Assembly: GCA_021783515.1 (NCBI GenBank)
Contig: JAJXTV010000006.1
Location: 1 to 64,000, forward strand
DNA: 64,000 nt
Origin: Nitrospirota bacterium
GTDB taxonomy: Bacteria; Nitrospirota; Thermodesulfovibrionia; Thermodesulfovibrionales; UBA6898
Reading direction: 5' to 3'
Notes under the pieces: model-generated
Database searches by the model: none
The model's input: only the letters and a program-made list of their open reading frames with translations
Told to the model about the DNA's origin: nothing
Position numbers and translations under genes: made by a program
Shown: piece by piece, positions 19,349 to 29,182 of the stretch
Layout of the letters: every line of letters begins with the position of its first letter
Position numbering within the stretch: position 1 is the stretch's first letter

Positions 19349-20080
19349 ATGGAACAGAGACTGCAGAAGATTATCGCGGAAACGGGCATCGCCTCGCGCC
19401 GTAAGGCGGAAGAGCTGATCCTGGAGGGCCGGGTGACGGTCAACGGGAAGCCGGCGGTCATCGGGATGAAGGCCGACCTCTTGAGGGACCATATCAAGGT
19501 CGACGGCAGGCTGCTCGTGAACACCGAAAAAAAGGTCTATTACATATTCAACAAACCGAGGGGCGTCGTCACGTCCATCGGCGACCCGCAGGGACGACCG
19601 ACAGTGAGCGATTTTTTGAGGGGGATCAAACAGAGGGTCTTTCCGGTCGGAAGGCTCGATTTCGATTCGGAAGGCATGCTCTTTCTCACCAATGACGGAG
19701 AGTTTGCGCATGCGGTGCTCCATCCCTCCCAGAAGATATCGAAGACCTATCTCGTGAAGGTGAAGGGCGTGCTGGAGGAGGAGGAGCTCGAGAAGCTGAG
19801 AAACGGGATCAAACTCGACGGCAGGCTGACCGCGCCTGCGAAGGTGAAACGGCTGAGAAGGACCGAGAACAACTCCTGGATCGAGATGACGATTTACGAG
19901 GGCAAGAAGCGACAGATCAGGCGGATGCTCGAGAGGGTCGCCCATCCGGTCATCAGGCTGATGAGGGTGCGGATCGACGGCATCGAGATGGGCGAGCTGA
20001 GTCCCGGCGCATGCCGCCGGATGACGGCGGAAGAGATGAAGAAGATAAGCAGGGAACTGGAATCAGGGGAGGCGGCATGA
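19349..20080 (+). CDS. rluB: 23S rRNA pseudouridine synthase, RsuA/RluB type
   Basis: 243 residues from ATG 19349 (MEQRLQKII), where the S4 RNA-binding domain begins (residues 1-60). The catalytic domain follows, with the active-site aspartate in [11 protein letters not shown] and KTYLVKVKG downstream. It isomerises a uridine in 23S rRNA helix 80/89 territory in RluB, or 16S U516 in RsuA; the exact target is inferred. A frame open from 19184 lacks conservation and a start signal. The stop overlaps aspS (ATGA). Confidence 0.9.
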   Translation: MEQRLQKIIAETGIASRRKAEELILEGRVTVNGKPAVIGMKADLLRDHIKVDGRLLVNTEKKVYYIFNKPRGVVTSIGDPQGRPTVSDFLRGIKQRVFPVGRLDFDSEGMLFLTNDGEFAHAVLHPSQKISKTYLVKVKGVLEEEELEKLRNGIKLDGRLTAPAKVKRLRRTENNSWIEMTIYEGKKRQIRRMLERVAHPVIRLMRVRIDGIEMGELSPGACRRMTAEEMKKISRELESGEAA

Positions 20081-21861
20081 TGCGCGATAAAGGGTGCGGA
20101 GAGATCAACGAAACACAGGTGGGGGCGGTGCTGACCGTCGCCGGATGGGTCTTCAGACGGAGGGACCACGGCGGCCTGATTTTCATCGATCTGAGGGACA
20201 GGTCCGGCCTCTGCCAGGTGGTCTTCAGCCCCGACGTCGCCGCCGATGTCCACGAGCGCGCCCACGACCTCAGAGCCGAATATGTGATCTCGGTTACGGG
20301 AGAGATCAGAAGAAGACCCGAGGGCACCGAGAACCCGAATATCCCCACCGGCCTGGTCGAGATGTATGCCGGGAAGCTGGAGGTGCTGAACGCGTCTGCG
20401 CCGCTGCCGTTTAACATGGAGGAGGCCGCCGAAGCGGGGGAGGCCCTGCGGCTGAAGCACCGCTATCTCGACCTCAGAAGACCGGAGATGCAGCGGAACC
20501 TTATCCTGAGGCATCGCGTTGCGAAGATGGTGAGGGACTATCTCGATGAAAACGGCTTTCTCGAGATCGAGACCCCGATGCTCACCAAATCCACGCCCGA
20601 AGGCGCCAGAGATTATCTCGTGCCGAGCCGCATGAACCCGGGGCAGTTCTATGCCCTTCCGCAGTCCCCCCAGCTCTTCAAACAGATCCTGATGGTGGCG
20701 GGCATGGAGAGATATTTTCAGATAGTCAAATGCTTCCGCGACGAGGACCTGAGGGCGGACCGTCAGCCTGAGTTTACCCAGGTCGACCTGGAGATGTCCT
20801 TCGTTGAAAGGGAGGAGATACTGGGCCTCATGGAGGGGCTGATGAAGCGGCTCTTCGGTGACGTCCTCGGTGTGGAGGTCGAGACCCCTTTCCCGAGGCT
20901 GGGCTACGCCGAGTCGATGGACCGGTTCGGCAACGACAAGCCCGACCTCAGGTTTGGTCTTGAGCTGAAGGACATGGCCGACCTCGCCGCAAAAGGGACG
21001 TTCAAGGTGTTTCTCGACGCCCTTCAGTCCGGCGGGCTGGTGAAGGCGATCAACGGCAAGGGCATGGCGGGCCTGTCGAGGAAGGAGATCGACACGCTGA
21101 CGGCCGAGGCCCAGTCTTTCGGGGCAAAGGGGCTCGCATGGATCAAGGTGAAAGGCGGCTTCGAGTCTCCGATCGCCAAGTTTTTTCCCGAAGATGTCCT
21201 GAAAGAGATGGCTTCCCGGCTCGAAGCCGGGGAGGGCGATCTGATGATGTTCGTCGCCGATAAGAAGAAGGTGGTCTACGATGTCCTCAGCAGGATGCGG
21301 CTTGAGCTCGGCAAGAGGCTCGATCTGATCCGCCCGGGATACCGGTTTGCATGGGTCCTCGATTTTCCGCTTCTGGAGTGGGACGAGGAAGGGGAGAGGT
21401 TCCAGGCGATGCACCACCCCTTCACCTCGCCTATGGACGAAGACGCGGCGGCGATGCTCGGCGGCGACAGCGACAGGAAGGTGCTCGCTTCTCTGAAGGC
21501 GAAGGCATATGATATCGTCCTGAACGGATATGAGATCGGCGGAGGGAGCATTCGTATTCACCGGCAGGATGTCCAGAGGAGGATGTTCGAGCTGCTGGGG
21601 ATCGGCGGGGGAGAGGCGAGGGCGAAATTCGGATTTCTGCTCGACGCCCTGCAATACGGCGCGCCCCCGCACGGCGGCATCGCGCTGGGACTCGACCGTC
21701 TCGCGATGCTGATGACCGGGGCCTCTTCCATCCGCGACGTCATCGCCTTCCCGAAGACGCAGAAGGCCTTCTGCATGATGTCGGGCGCGCCGTCGTCGGT
21801 CGATCCGAAGCAGCTCCGTGAGCTGCATATCAAGACCGACGTGGTCGCCGAAACGCCGTAG
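20077..21861 (+). CDS. aspS: aspartyl-tRNA synthetase, bacterial type
   Basis: 594 residues, full bacterial length with the GAD insertion domain (about residues 270-410). Start chosen at ATG 20077, which overlaps the rluB stop and is preceded by GGGGAGG. The anticodon-binding OB fold is at 1-105. Class II motif 2 is seen in [16 protein letters not shown], with motif 3 in GIALGLDRL. It charges tRNA-Asp; lineages lacking AsnRS often use a non-discriminating enzyme, but this cannot be decided here. Confidence 0.97.
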   Translation: MMRDKGCGEINETQVGAVLTVAGWVFRRRDHGGLIFIDLRDRSGLCQVVFSPDVAADVHERAHDLRAEYVISVTGEIRRRPEGTENPNIPTGLVEMYAGKLEVLNASAPLPFNMEEAAEAGEALRLKHRYLDLRRPEMQRNLILRHRVAKMVRDYLDENGFLEIETPMLTKSTPEGARDYLVPSRMNPGQFYALPQSPQLFKQILMVAGMERYFQIVKCFRDEDLRADRQPEFTQVDLEMSFVEREEILGLMEGLMKRLFGDVLGVEVETPFPRLGYAESMDRFGNDKPDLRFGLELKDMADLAAKGTFKVFLDALQSGGLVKAINGKGMAGLSRKEIDTLTAEAQSFGAKGLAWIKVKGGFESPIAKFFPEDVLKEMASRLEAGEGDLMMFVADKKKVVYDVLSRMRLELGKRLDLIRPGYRFAWVLDFPLLEWDEEGERFQAMHHPFTSPMDEDAAAMLGGDSDRKVLASLKAKAYDIVLNGYEIGGGSIRIHRQDVQRRMFELLGIGGGEARAKFGFLLDALQYGAPPHGGIALGLDRLAMLMTGASSIRDVIAFPKTQKAFCMMSGAPSSVDPKQLRELHIKTDVVAETP

Positions 21862-21957
21862 GCGCGGCCCCCCCCTCCTATCCTCACCGTTTCTTTTCTG
21901 CTACAATTTTTTCTATGAGCTGTTGGGTTGCGTTCATGCCGGAGGCGAGAAGCGATA

Positions 21958-23505
21958 ATGGAAGATAGCGCAGCGCTTACTCCCGGTGTCGGCCCCCGCT
22001 ACAGGAGCGTCGACAGCTGCGATGTCGAGATTCCGAGACCGTTTTGCCTTGTGGTCTTCGGTGTTACGGGCGATCTTGCAAAGAGGAAGCTGCTCCCGTC
22101 ACTCTACCGCCTTGCGCGGAGCGGTCTTCTTCCCGAGCATTATTTCGTTATCGGCGTCGGACGGGGCGATCTCGGGAAACCGGCCTTCCGGGGCGCGGTT
22201 CGCGATGCGGTGCAGGGCGCCCTCGAGGACGAATTCGATTTTCGCACGTGGAGCGATTTTTCACACCGGCTTTATTATGTCCGGGCGGACGATACCGGAA
22301 GCGACTCCTTCAGGCCGCTGAAGCGGAGGATCGGCGATCTCGAGAAGCGTCACGGGACGACGGGAAACCGCATCTTTTATCTGGCGGTTCCGCCGGACGC
22401 CTATGAGGCGGTGGCGTCGAGGCTCGGGGCGGCTGGTCTTTCCCGGCCGGAGGGAGGGTATTCCCATATCGTGATCGAAAAACCGATCGGCCGCGATCTC
22501 GAGTCCGCACGGCGGCTCAATATGGTCCTGAGGGCCTCCTTTGAGGAGGACCAGATTTACCGGATGGACCATTATCTTGCCAAGGAAACGGTACAGAACA
22601 TCCTCATGTTCCGTTTCGCGAATTCGATTTTTGAGCCGCTCTGGAACAGGCGCTATATCGACCATGTACAGATTACGGTTTCCGAGACGCGCGGGATCGG
22701 CCACAGGGCGGGATACTACGACGGCGCGGGGGTGATCAGGGACATGTTCCAGAACCATCTCTTCCAGCTTCTCGCTCTCACGGCGATGGAGCCCCCTGTC
22801 GCCTTCGAGTCGGAAAACGTCAGGGACGAAAAGGTGAAAGTCTTTCGCTCGATCAGACCGTTTCCGCCGCCAGCGGCGGACGACGTCGTCGCCCTGGGAC
22901 AGTACGGCAGCGGCACGGTCAATGGCGAGTCCGTCGCAGCCTATCGCGACGAACCGGGCATCCCGGAGAATTCCGCAACGGCGACGTTTGGCGCGATGAA
23001 GGTATATATCGACAACTGGAGGTGGAACGGCGTGCCTTTTTACCTTCGCTCGGGAAAGAGGCTGGCGTCGAGAAAGGCCGAGATTTCGGTCCACTTCAGG
23101 CCCGTTCCCCATCTGATGTTTGCTCATACACTGGAAGGAAGAATAGAGCCGAATACCCTCATAATGAAGGTCCAGCCCGAAGAGGCGATCAGTCTGGTAT
23201 TCCAGGCAAAGACCCAGGGGACGAGGGTCTGTCTCGGTACGGAGACGATGGACTTCTCCTACAGAAAACAGTCTGTCCTGGGCGACTATGAGAGGATACT
23301 GCTCGACTGCATGCAGGGAGACCAGATGCTTTTTGTAAGGGAGGACGGCGTCGAGCAGAGCTGGTCGCTGCTTTCGCCGCTCCTGGAGATGCTGGAAGCG
23401 TCGGCCGCTCCCGACCGGTTTCCCAACTATGAGTCCGGGTCTGCGGGGCCCGCCGCCGCCGACCTGCTCATACAGAGAGACGGGAGGGCCTGGAGACCGC
23501 TGTGA
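21958..23505 (+). CDS. zwf: glucose-6-phosphate 1-dehydrogenase
   Basis: 515 residues from ATG 21958 (GGAGGCGAGAAG upstream); a TTG at 21928 in frame is less likely. It oxidises glucose-6-phosphate to 6-phosphogluconolactone with NAD(P). The nucleotide motif is GVTGDLAKRKL, the substrate loop is EKPIGRD and the catalytic signature is RMDHYLAKE, with GIGHRAGYYDGAGVIRDM following. A TACAAT hexamer at 21903 may be a -10 box. No gnd or pgl gene is adjacent, so the pathway context lies elsewhere. Confidence 0.96.
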   Translation: MEDSAALTPGVGPRYRSVDSCDVEIPRPFCLVVFGVTGDLAKRKLLPSLYRLARSGLLPEHYFVIGVGRGDLGKPAFRGAVRDAVQGALEDEFDFRTWSDFSHRLYYVRADDTGSDSFRPLKRRIGDLEKRHGTTGNRIFYLAVPPDAYEAVASRLGAAGLSRPEGGYSHIVIEKPIGRDLESARRLNMVLRASFEEDQIYRMDHYLAKETVQNILMFRFANSIFEPLWNRRYIDHVQITVSETRGIGHRAGYYDGAGVIRDMFQNHLFQLLALTAMEPPVAFESENVRDEKVKVFRSIRPFPPPAADDVVALGQYGSGTVNGESVAAYRDEPGIPENSATATFGAMKVYIDNWRWNGVPFYLRSGKRLASRKAEISVHFRPVPHLMFAHTLEGRIEPNTLIMKVQPEEAISLVFQAKTQGTRVCLGTETMDFSYRKQSVLGDYERILLDCMQGDQMLFVREDGVEQSWSLLSPLLEMLEASAAPDRFPNYESGSAGPAAADLLIQRDGRAWRPL

Positions 23506-23635
23506 AAAGACTGCCCCGGGCGATCCGGTAAAGTGCGCATTACCGTCCCGTCCCCCGCCTTTGTCGATGTGTCCCTTATCCGGGAGCTGTATTCCGGACG
23601 TTATCTGACGGGGATGCAGCGCGCAGGGATATAAC

Positions 23636-24316
23636 GTGATATCCGTCATCATTCCCACCCTGAACGAACGGCAGGTGATCCGGGCATGCATCGAGAGCGT
23701 TCTGTCCGGGAGGCACAATGGGGAGGTCGTAGTATCCGACGGCGGGAGCGCGGACGGGACCCCCGGCGTCGTGCGGGAATATGCGGGCAGGAATGTCCTT
23801 CTGGTGGAGGGCGGGAAGGGACGGGGGACCCAGATGAACGCCGGCGCCTCGGTCGCCCATGGCGACGTGTTTCTCTTTCTTCATGCTGACACGCGTCTCG
23901 ATAAAGGGTGGGATGACGCGGTGACTGCGGCCATGAAGGACGCGGGCACGGCGGCAGGGGCCTTCTCGCTGCGGATAGACAGCGACCGGAGGCATTTCAG
24001 GCTGATCGAGGCCTGGGTGCGTTTCAGGTGCCGTCTGTTTTCGCTTCCCTACGGCGACCAGGCGATCTTCGTGAGGCGGCGGACATTTCTCGATATCGGA
24101 GGGTACAGGGAGATCCCTCTCATGGAAGACGTCGACCTGATAGCGAGGCTGAAGGCGACCGGACGGATAGTGGTGCGGCAAGAGAAGGTCTTTACTTCGG
24201 CGAGACGGTGGGAACGGGAAGGGTGGCTTTTCACTTCCGCCAGGAATCCGCTGATCATGCTTCTTTACAGGCTCGGGGTGGACCCGAAGAGGCTTGCCCG
24301 GATGTATTGCCGATGA
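23636..24316 (+). CDS. TIGR04283-type family-2 glycosyltransferase
   Basis: 226 residues, GTG start after AGGG at suitable spacing. GT-A motifs: ISVIIPTLNE at the N-terminus, VSDGGSADGT, KGRGTQMNAG, and FLHADTRLD as the metal-binding DxD. This is the pattern of the TIGR04283 group, annotated by convention as an arsenosugar-biosynthesis-type transferase and usually paired with TIGR04282, as here (ATGA overlap with the next gene). The arsenosugar role is a family label; neither arsM nor the radical SAM partner is in the window. Confidence 0.85.
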   Translation: MISVIIPTLNERQVIRACIESVLSGRHNGEVVVSDGGSADGTPGVVREYAGRNVLLVEGGKGRGTQMNAGASVAHGDVFLFLHADTRLDKGWDDAVTAAMKDAGTAAGAFSLRIDSDRRHFRLIEAWVRFRCRLFSLPYGDQAIFVRRRTFLDIGGYREIPLMEDVDLIARLKATGRIVVRQEKVFTSARRWEREGWLFTSARNPLIMLLYRLGVDPKRLARMYCR

Positions 24317-24924
24317 AGAGAAAAGAGATGCTTGGCCTGATCGCCAAATATCCCGAGCCGGGTCTGGTGAAGACGCGGCTGGCGCGCGAGGTCGGCGGGG
24401 CGCGGGCGGCCCGGATCTGCCGGTTGATCGCCGAGATGGTCTTTCGGCGGACGGCCCCGGAGGCCGGCGGATACGACAGGGTGATCTTCTGCGACGCCAT
24501 TTCCGAAAGGGCCCTTTTTGAGACGTGGCTTCCCGGAGAAAAACTGCTTTCTCAGCGCGGTGGGGACATAGGAGCCATCATGAAGAATGCGCTGGAAGAT
24601 CTCTTCGCGGCCGGGGCGGAACGGGCGGTGATCGCGGGGGTCGATGTCCCCTGGCTCGAGAGGCGGATTGTGCGGAGCGCCTTCACCCTGCTCGGGAAGA
24701 AGGATGTAGTGATAGGTCCGGCCCTGGACGGAGGGTATTATCTCATCGGAATGACGACGGTCCATTCTGCGCTCTTTCACGACATCCCCTGGTCGGCGGA
24801 GGGGGTCTTTAAGGAAACTGTGCGGGCCGTCGAACGGCTCGGGCTGCGCTATGGCACGCTGGAGACCCTGTCCGACGTGGACTGTGTTGAGGACATCGGG
24901 CGGTTCCCCGACCTCATCCTCTAG
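24313..24924 (+). CDS. TIGR04282-type (CofC-like) transferase
   Basis: 203 residues from the ATG overlapping the upstream TGA. Nucleotidyltransferase-like fold: KYPEPGLVKTRLA at the N-terminus (a P-G-x-V-K-T-R-L pattern), GVDVPWL in the middle (homologues G-x-D-x-P) and PALDGGYYLIG. It is the standard partner of the preceding glycosyltransferase. The stop codon shares the palindrome CTAG (24921-24924) with the stop of convergent rluD. Confidence 0.87.
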   Translation: MKRKEMLGLIAKYPEPGLVKTRLAREVGGARAARICRLIAEMVFRRTAPEAGGYDRVIFCDAISERALFETWLPGEKLLSQRGGDIGAIMKNALEDLFAAGAERAVIAGVDVPWLERRIVRSAFTLLGKKDVVIGPALDGGYYLIGMTTVHSALFHDIPWSAEGVFKETVRAVERLGLRYGTLETLSDVDCVEDIGRFPDLIL

Positions 24925-25871
24925 CCCTGACTTACGGCTCTCAGCGTTTCGATCGCCGCAGTCATGTCGGAAGGGAGCCCGCTCCGGAATTCGACATGCT
25001 CTCCCGTTGAGGGATGGATGAAGCCGAGCAGCTCCGCATGGAGCATCTGGCGGGGGAATACGATCCTCTTTTGCAGAATCGCGATCTCCGTCTTTCTGCC
25101 GTAGGTGATGTCTCCCAGAACGGGGTGCCCGCTCGAGGCGAAATGGACCCTGATCTGATGCGTCCTGCCGGTGCCGAGTCTCGCCTCGATCAATGTCGCG
25201 GCACCGAATCGTTCGAGGGCGGTCCATGTGGTGACCGCTTCCTTGCCGCGCTTCACCCGGGTGGACATTTTTTTCCTGTCCGATTCCGATCTGCCGATCC
25301 TGAGGGAAATCTCTCCCCGGTCGTCTCTGAGATTGCCGTAGACGAGGGCGACGTATCTCCTGTTGATAGTCCGTTGCCGAAACTGTTCCACGAGATCGTA
25401 ATAGGCAGAATCGTCCAAAGCGACGACCATGACGCCCGACGTGTCCTTATCCAGACGGTGGACGACCCCGGGTCTCAGGGGACCGCCGACCGTGGCGAGT
25501 TTTGTGCCGGCATACGCCACGGCGTTCATGAGCGTGCCGCGGGCATGGCCTGCCGCCGGATAGACGACCATGCCGGCCGGCTTGTCCAGCACGATTACGA
25601 AATCGTCCTGGTAGAGAACGGTAACGGGCAGGTCTTCCGGAACGAGGGTCTCCTCGGATTCCGGGACGGAGATCGTGATGACGTCTCCCGCCTTTGTCCG
25701 GTAGTTCGGCTTTACCGGCGACCCGCTTACCCTGAGAAGGCCCTCTTCGATGAGATGATGCACCTGCGAACGCGTTATCCCCGACAATGACGAGGCGAGA
25801 AGGTCCAGCCTCTGGCCGGCGTATTCCGGCGCAACGGTGAAAACGAATTCGGACCCGCTGTCCGCTGTCAA
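24921..25871 (-). CDS. rluD: 23S rRNA pseudouridine synthase, RluA/RluD family
   Basis: 316 residues. N-terminal S4 domain (about 15-75, GQRLDLLASS and SQVHHLIEEGLLRV), then the catalytic domain with the conserved HRLDKDTSGVMV carrying the active-site aspartate and later ARLGTGRTHQIRVH. It modifies helix 69 or related uridines of 23S rRNA; RluD is the likeliest member by domain content. ATGA overlap with the rhomboid gene upstream, and tail-to-tail stop overlap with the TIGR04282 gene. Confidence 0.92.
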   Translation of the reverse strand: MTADSGSEFVFTVAPEYAGQRLDLLASSLSGITRSQVHHLIEEGLLRVSGSPVKPNYRTKAGDVITISVPESEETLVPEDLPVTVLYQDDFVIVLDKPAGMVVYPAAGHARGTLMNAVAYAGTKLATVGGPLRPGVVHRLDKDTSGVMVVALDDSAYYDLVEQFRQRTINRRYVALVYGNLRDDRGEISLRIGRSESDRKKMSTRVKRGKEAVTTWTALERFGAATLIEARLGTGRTHQIRVHFASSGHPVLGDITYGRKTEIAILQKRIVFPRQMLHAELLGFIHPSTGEHVEFRSGLPSDMTAAIETLRAVSQG

Positions 25872-26518
25872 CCCCGCCCGGCTCCCCTTCGAAGCTCGAA
25901 CAGACGCGCGGCGATAACTCCGAAGAGCATGCCGCCGATATGCGCCATATGGGCAACGCCGTCGGAATTGCGCTGCATGATGCTCCCGATCTCGCTCAGC
26001 AGCTGCAGGACGAACCAGAAGACGACGAGGACCAGCGCGGGTATGAACGTGATCGTGAAAAAGAAGCCTATAAAGACGACCGTCTTTATTCTGTCCCTCG
26101 GGAAGGTGACGAGAAACGCGCCCATCACCGCGGCGATCGCGCCGCTCGCTCCGAGATTCGGTACGTCGGACAAGGGGTTCATCATCACCTGCGCGATCGT
26201 TGCGGCGAGGCCGCCGCCCAGATAAAAGATCGGGTAGCGGATGCGGCCCATGGCGTCCTCTATCTCGGGACCAAACGCCCAGAAGTAGACCATATTGCCG
26301 ATGATATGCAGCCAGCCGCCGTGCATGAACATGGCGCTGAAGATGGTGACGAGTTTATGACCGCCGGATATTTCCGCAGGGATAACGGCCCATCGGAGGA
26401 TAAAGTCCTGGCCTTGCGTGAGCTCGAGGAAGAACATGACGACATTTGCCCCGATGATAAGTGCGGTGACGAGAGGGAACCGGAAGGGGCGCCTGTCGAT
26501 GTCGCTCAGCGGGATCAG
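25868..26518 (-). CDS. rhomboid-family intramembrane serine protease
   Basis: 216 residues if initiated at CTG 26518, the first base of CTGA where TGA is the upstream stop; a run of G residues precedes it. Homologues start at M-I-P-L-x-D, which this start reproduces (L-I-P-L-S-D). ATG codons at 26602 and 26560 are in frame but would add unlike sequence inside the GNAT gene. Six membrane helices. The catalytic Ser is in GASGAI and the His in HIGGMLFG; HGGWLHIIGNM is the conserved H/N loop. It cleaves membrane proteins within the bilayer. Confidence 0.88.
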   Translation of the reverse strand: MIPLSDIDRRPFRFPLVTALIIGANVVMFFLELTQGQDFILRWAVIPAEISGGHKLVTIFSAMFMHGGWLHIIGNMVYFWAFGPEIEDAMGRIRYPIFYLGGGLAATIAQVMMNPLSDVPNLGASGAIAAVMGAFLVTFPRDRIKTVVFIGFFFTITFIPALVLVVFWFVLQLLSEIGSIMQRNSDGVAHMAHIGGMLFGVIAARLFELRRGAGRG

Positions 26519-27063
26519 GGCTTGCCCCCCGGAAAACGGTCTGCGGATGCAGCCGCGCATTTGCGGAGGGGCAGCGTCATCTGCCGGGTGTCCCGGAGGC
26601 ATCGGACCTCGTGAAAGCCGAGTTTTGTCCAGAACGACTGTGCCGCCACATTATCCGTTCTGACCGAAACGACTACCCTCTCCAGAAAAGGGGCGCCTTC
26701 GAGCCCGTCGGCGAGAAGACGGAAGACCTTCGTCCCGAGGCCGATGCGGCGGCAGGAGGCCTTGGATATCACGAGCGACATCTCCGCGGACTTGTCGGGC
26801 TGAAGGTTGTAAAGACCTGCCAGCCCCACCTTTTCGGAGGCGTATTCGATACAGTACGAGAGGAAGAAAAACGAGCGCAGACGGCGGTAAAGGGCGAACC
26901 AGGAAGTCCCCGGCCGTCCTTCCGTTCCGCAGGACCGGAGGATATCCTCCTGCGACATCATCCGGGCGAGGAAAGGTCCGTCCCATATCCGTAACGGTCT
27001 GAGGGCAAGGTCACCCTTCCTGAGTCTCGTCGGTATTTTTGCGATCACCATAAGTCGTTTCAT
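26515..27063 (-). CDS. GNAT-family N-acetyltransferase
   Basis: 182 residues from ATG 27063, preceded by AGGAAGG at 8 bases; the frame is open upstream to 27117. Acetyl-CoA-binding region near RRIGLGTKVFRLLAD (the R/Q-x-x-G-x-G/A loop) and the C-terminal FWTKLGFHEV typical of RimI/RimJ-like GNATs. Substrate unknown. First gene of a minus-strand operon with the rhomboid and rluD genes, linked by 4-base overlaps. Confidence 0.85.
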   Translation of the reverse strand: MKRLMVIAKIPTRLRKGDLALRPLRIWDGPFLARMMSQEDILRSCGTEGRPGTSWFALYRRLRSFFFLSYCIEYASEKVGLAGLYNLQPDKSAEMSLVISKASCRRIGLGTKVFRLLADGLEGAPFLERVVVSVRTDNVAAQSFWTKLGFHEVRCLRDTRQMTLPLRKCAAASADRFPGGKP

Positions 27064-27133
27064 TATGGACGCCTTCCTGCGGGAAGTCAATGTCCGTGTG
27101 TGTTGAAGGATGCCCATTTCTGTGATAGGGTTT

Positions 27134-27139
27134 TATAAT
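27134..27139 (+). promoter_or_regulatory. -10 box (TATAAT) of the first htrA gene
   Basis: Consensus TATAAT about 92 bases upstream of the start codon; the -35 region does not match the housekeeping consensus well. The long leader holds no other obvious feature. Confidence 0.4.
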
Positions 27140-27230
27140 ATAAGGGAGAAGCCGTACAACCGGAGTTCTCGCGCGGCTAATCCGGGAATTTTACGCCGCG
27201 CATTCATCTTAAACATCAGGAGGTTATCGC

Positions 27231-28685
27231 ATGTTTGCAGAAAGCAAAAAAGTCGTCACAACAATCGCACGCGCATCGGCACTGGCCGCCACCTTTATCC
27301 TATTGATGTATGTCGGAGGTCAGCGGTCCGCCTGGGCGCAGACATCGGCGGTTTCGCCGGCGTCCCGTGACTTCCTCGGCAAGATGAGCCAGGCCCTTTC
27401 GGAAGTGGCGGAAGTCGCGAGGCCGTCCGTCGTCAACATATCGACGACGACGACCGTTACGATGCAGGGGAACCCTTTCGGGGACTTCTTTAACGATCCG
27501 ATGTTCAAAAGGTTTTTTGGGGAGCAGCAGGCACACCCGAGAAAATTCAAGCAGGCCGCGCTCGGCTCGGGCGTGATCGTTTCTCAGGACGGCTACATCC
27601 TGACGAACAACCACGTGATCAAGAACGCCGACGAGATAAAGGTGATCCTTTACGACAAGCGTGAATTCAAGGGCAAGGTCATCGGGGCGGACCCGAAGAC
27701 GGACATCGCGGTGGTGAAGATCGATGCGAAAGATCTGCCGGCGATCAAGATGGGCGAGTCCCGCTCCCTGAAGCGGGGCGACGTGGTGATCGCCATCGGC
27801 AATCCGTTTGGGCTGAACCAGACGATCACCATGGGCATCGTGAGCGCGACGGGAAGGTCGAACGTGGGGATCTCGGCGTACGAGGACTTTATCCAGACCG
27901 ACGCGGCGATCAATCCGGGCAATTCAGGCGGTGCGCTCGTCAATACCGACGGCGATCTGGTCGGCGTCAATACCGCGATTTTTTCTACGAGCGGCGGCTA
28001 TATGGGGATAGGCTTCGCCATACCTTCCGATATGGCAAACACGGTTGCCCAGAGCATCATCAAATACGGGAAGGTCGTCCGCGGATGGCTCGGGATCTCG
28101 ATTCAGGACGTCACCCCCGACCTTGCCAAGTCACTTGGCCTTTCGCAGGATCACGGTGCCCTCGTGACGGACGTAATGAAGGAAAGCCCCGCGGAAAAGG
28201 CGGGCCTGAAGCGCGAAGACCTCATCGTGGAGTATGACGGCGAGAAGGTCGACACCACCGCCTCTCTCAGGAATATGGCCGCCAACACCGGTCCCGGCAA
28301 AGAGGTTGCGGTGAAGGTCATCCGGGACGGGAAGGACGTCTCGCTCACGGTGAAGGTCGGGGAGATGCCGGAGGCGAAGGTTGCGAAGGCTGTCGAGCAT
28401 GAGAATGCCCTTATGGGGGTTTCCGTGCAGGATATCACAGCGGGAGAAAGGGATTCACTCGGTCTGCCCCACAATGTGAAGGGTGTAGTCGTGACGGACC
28501 TGAGTGAGACGAGTCCGGCGGGCGGGGTGCTCGCAAAGAACGACGTGATCTTGGAAATCGACAGAAAAGAGGTCAGGGGGGTGAAGGACTACGAGAAGCT
28601 TGCCTCCAAGATCGGGCCAAAGGACAGCGTCCTGCTCCTGATATACAGACAGGGTGGATATATTTACGTAACAATAAAGCCGTAG
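27231..28685 (+). CDS. degP: periplasmic serine protease HtrA/DegP (paralogue 1)
   Basis: 484 residues. Signal peptide 1-35 (ends SAWAQ). Trypsin-like domain with a complete triad: His128 in TNNHVI, Asp158 in KTDIAV, Ser232 in GNSGGA. Two PDZ domains follow (about 290-370 and 395-480). It degrades or refolds damaged periplasmic proteins. An AGGAGG site precedes the ATG and a strong terminator follows, so it is monocistronic. Paralogue 2 at 62500 has the same length but an altered triad. Confidence 0.95.
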   Translation: MFAESKKVVTTIARASALAATFILLMYVGGQRSAWAQTSAVSPASRDFLGKMSQALSEVAEVARPSVVNISTTTTVTMQGNPFGDFFNDPMFKRFFGEQQAHPRKFKQAALGSGVIVSQDGYILTNNHVIKNADEIKVILYDKREFKGKVIGADPKTDIAVVKIDAKDLPAIKMGESRSLKRGDVVIAIGNPFGLNQTITMGIVSATGRSNVGISAYEDFIQTDAAINPGNSGGALVNTDGDLVGVNTAIFSTSGGYMGIGFAIPSDMANTVAQSIIKYGKVVRGWLGISIQDVTPDLAKSLGLSQDHGALVTDVMKESPAEKAGLKREDLIVEYDGEKVDTTASLRNMAANTGPGKEVAVKVIRDGKDVSLTVKVGEMPEAKVAKAVEHENALMGVSVQDITAGERDSLGLPHNVKGVVVTDLSETSPAGGVLAKNDVILEIDRKEVRGVKDYEKLASKIGPKDSVLLLIYRQGGYIYVTIKP

Positions 28686-28710
28686 GGGCAATATTGCAAC
28701 AGGTCGTGCA

Positions 28711-28743
28711 AGGGCGGGGCATAGGCCCCGCCCTTTCTTTTTA
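28711..28743 (+). terminator. intrinsic terminator of the first htrA gene
   Basis: AGGGCGGGGC (28711-28720), loop ATAG, GCCCCGCCCT (28725-28734), then a T-rich tail. Ten-base-pair GC-rich stem. Confidence 0.93.
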
Positions 28744-28814
28744 GCAGTAGCCCTCCGGATAGATGGCGGATAGGCTTCTAATGGTGTTAAGGCAAAAAAA
28801 ACAAAAGAAAAGGT

Positions 28815-29160
<346 letters not shown>

Positions 29161-29182
29161 TTTCATATATATTTTACCATAA

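Noticed and set aside
24028-24312. Longer N-terminus for the TIGR04282-type protein (frame open from 24028)
   Set aside because: The extension lies in the preceding glycosyltransferase gene and does not resemble the family; ATG 24313 overlaps the upstream stop and matches the family start.
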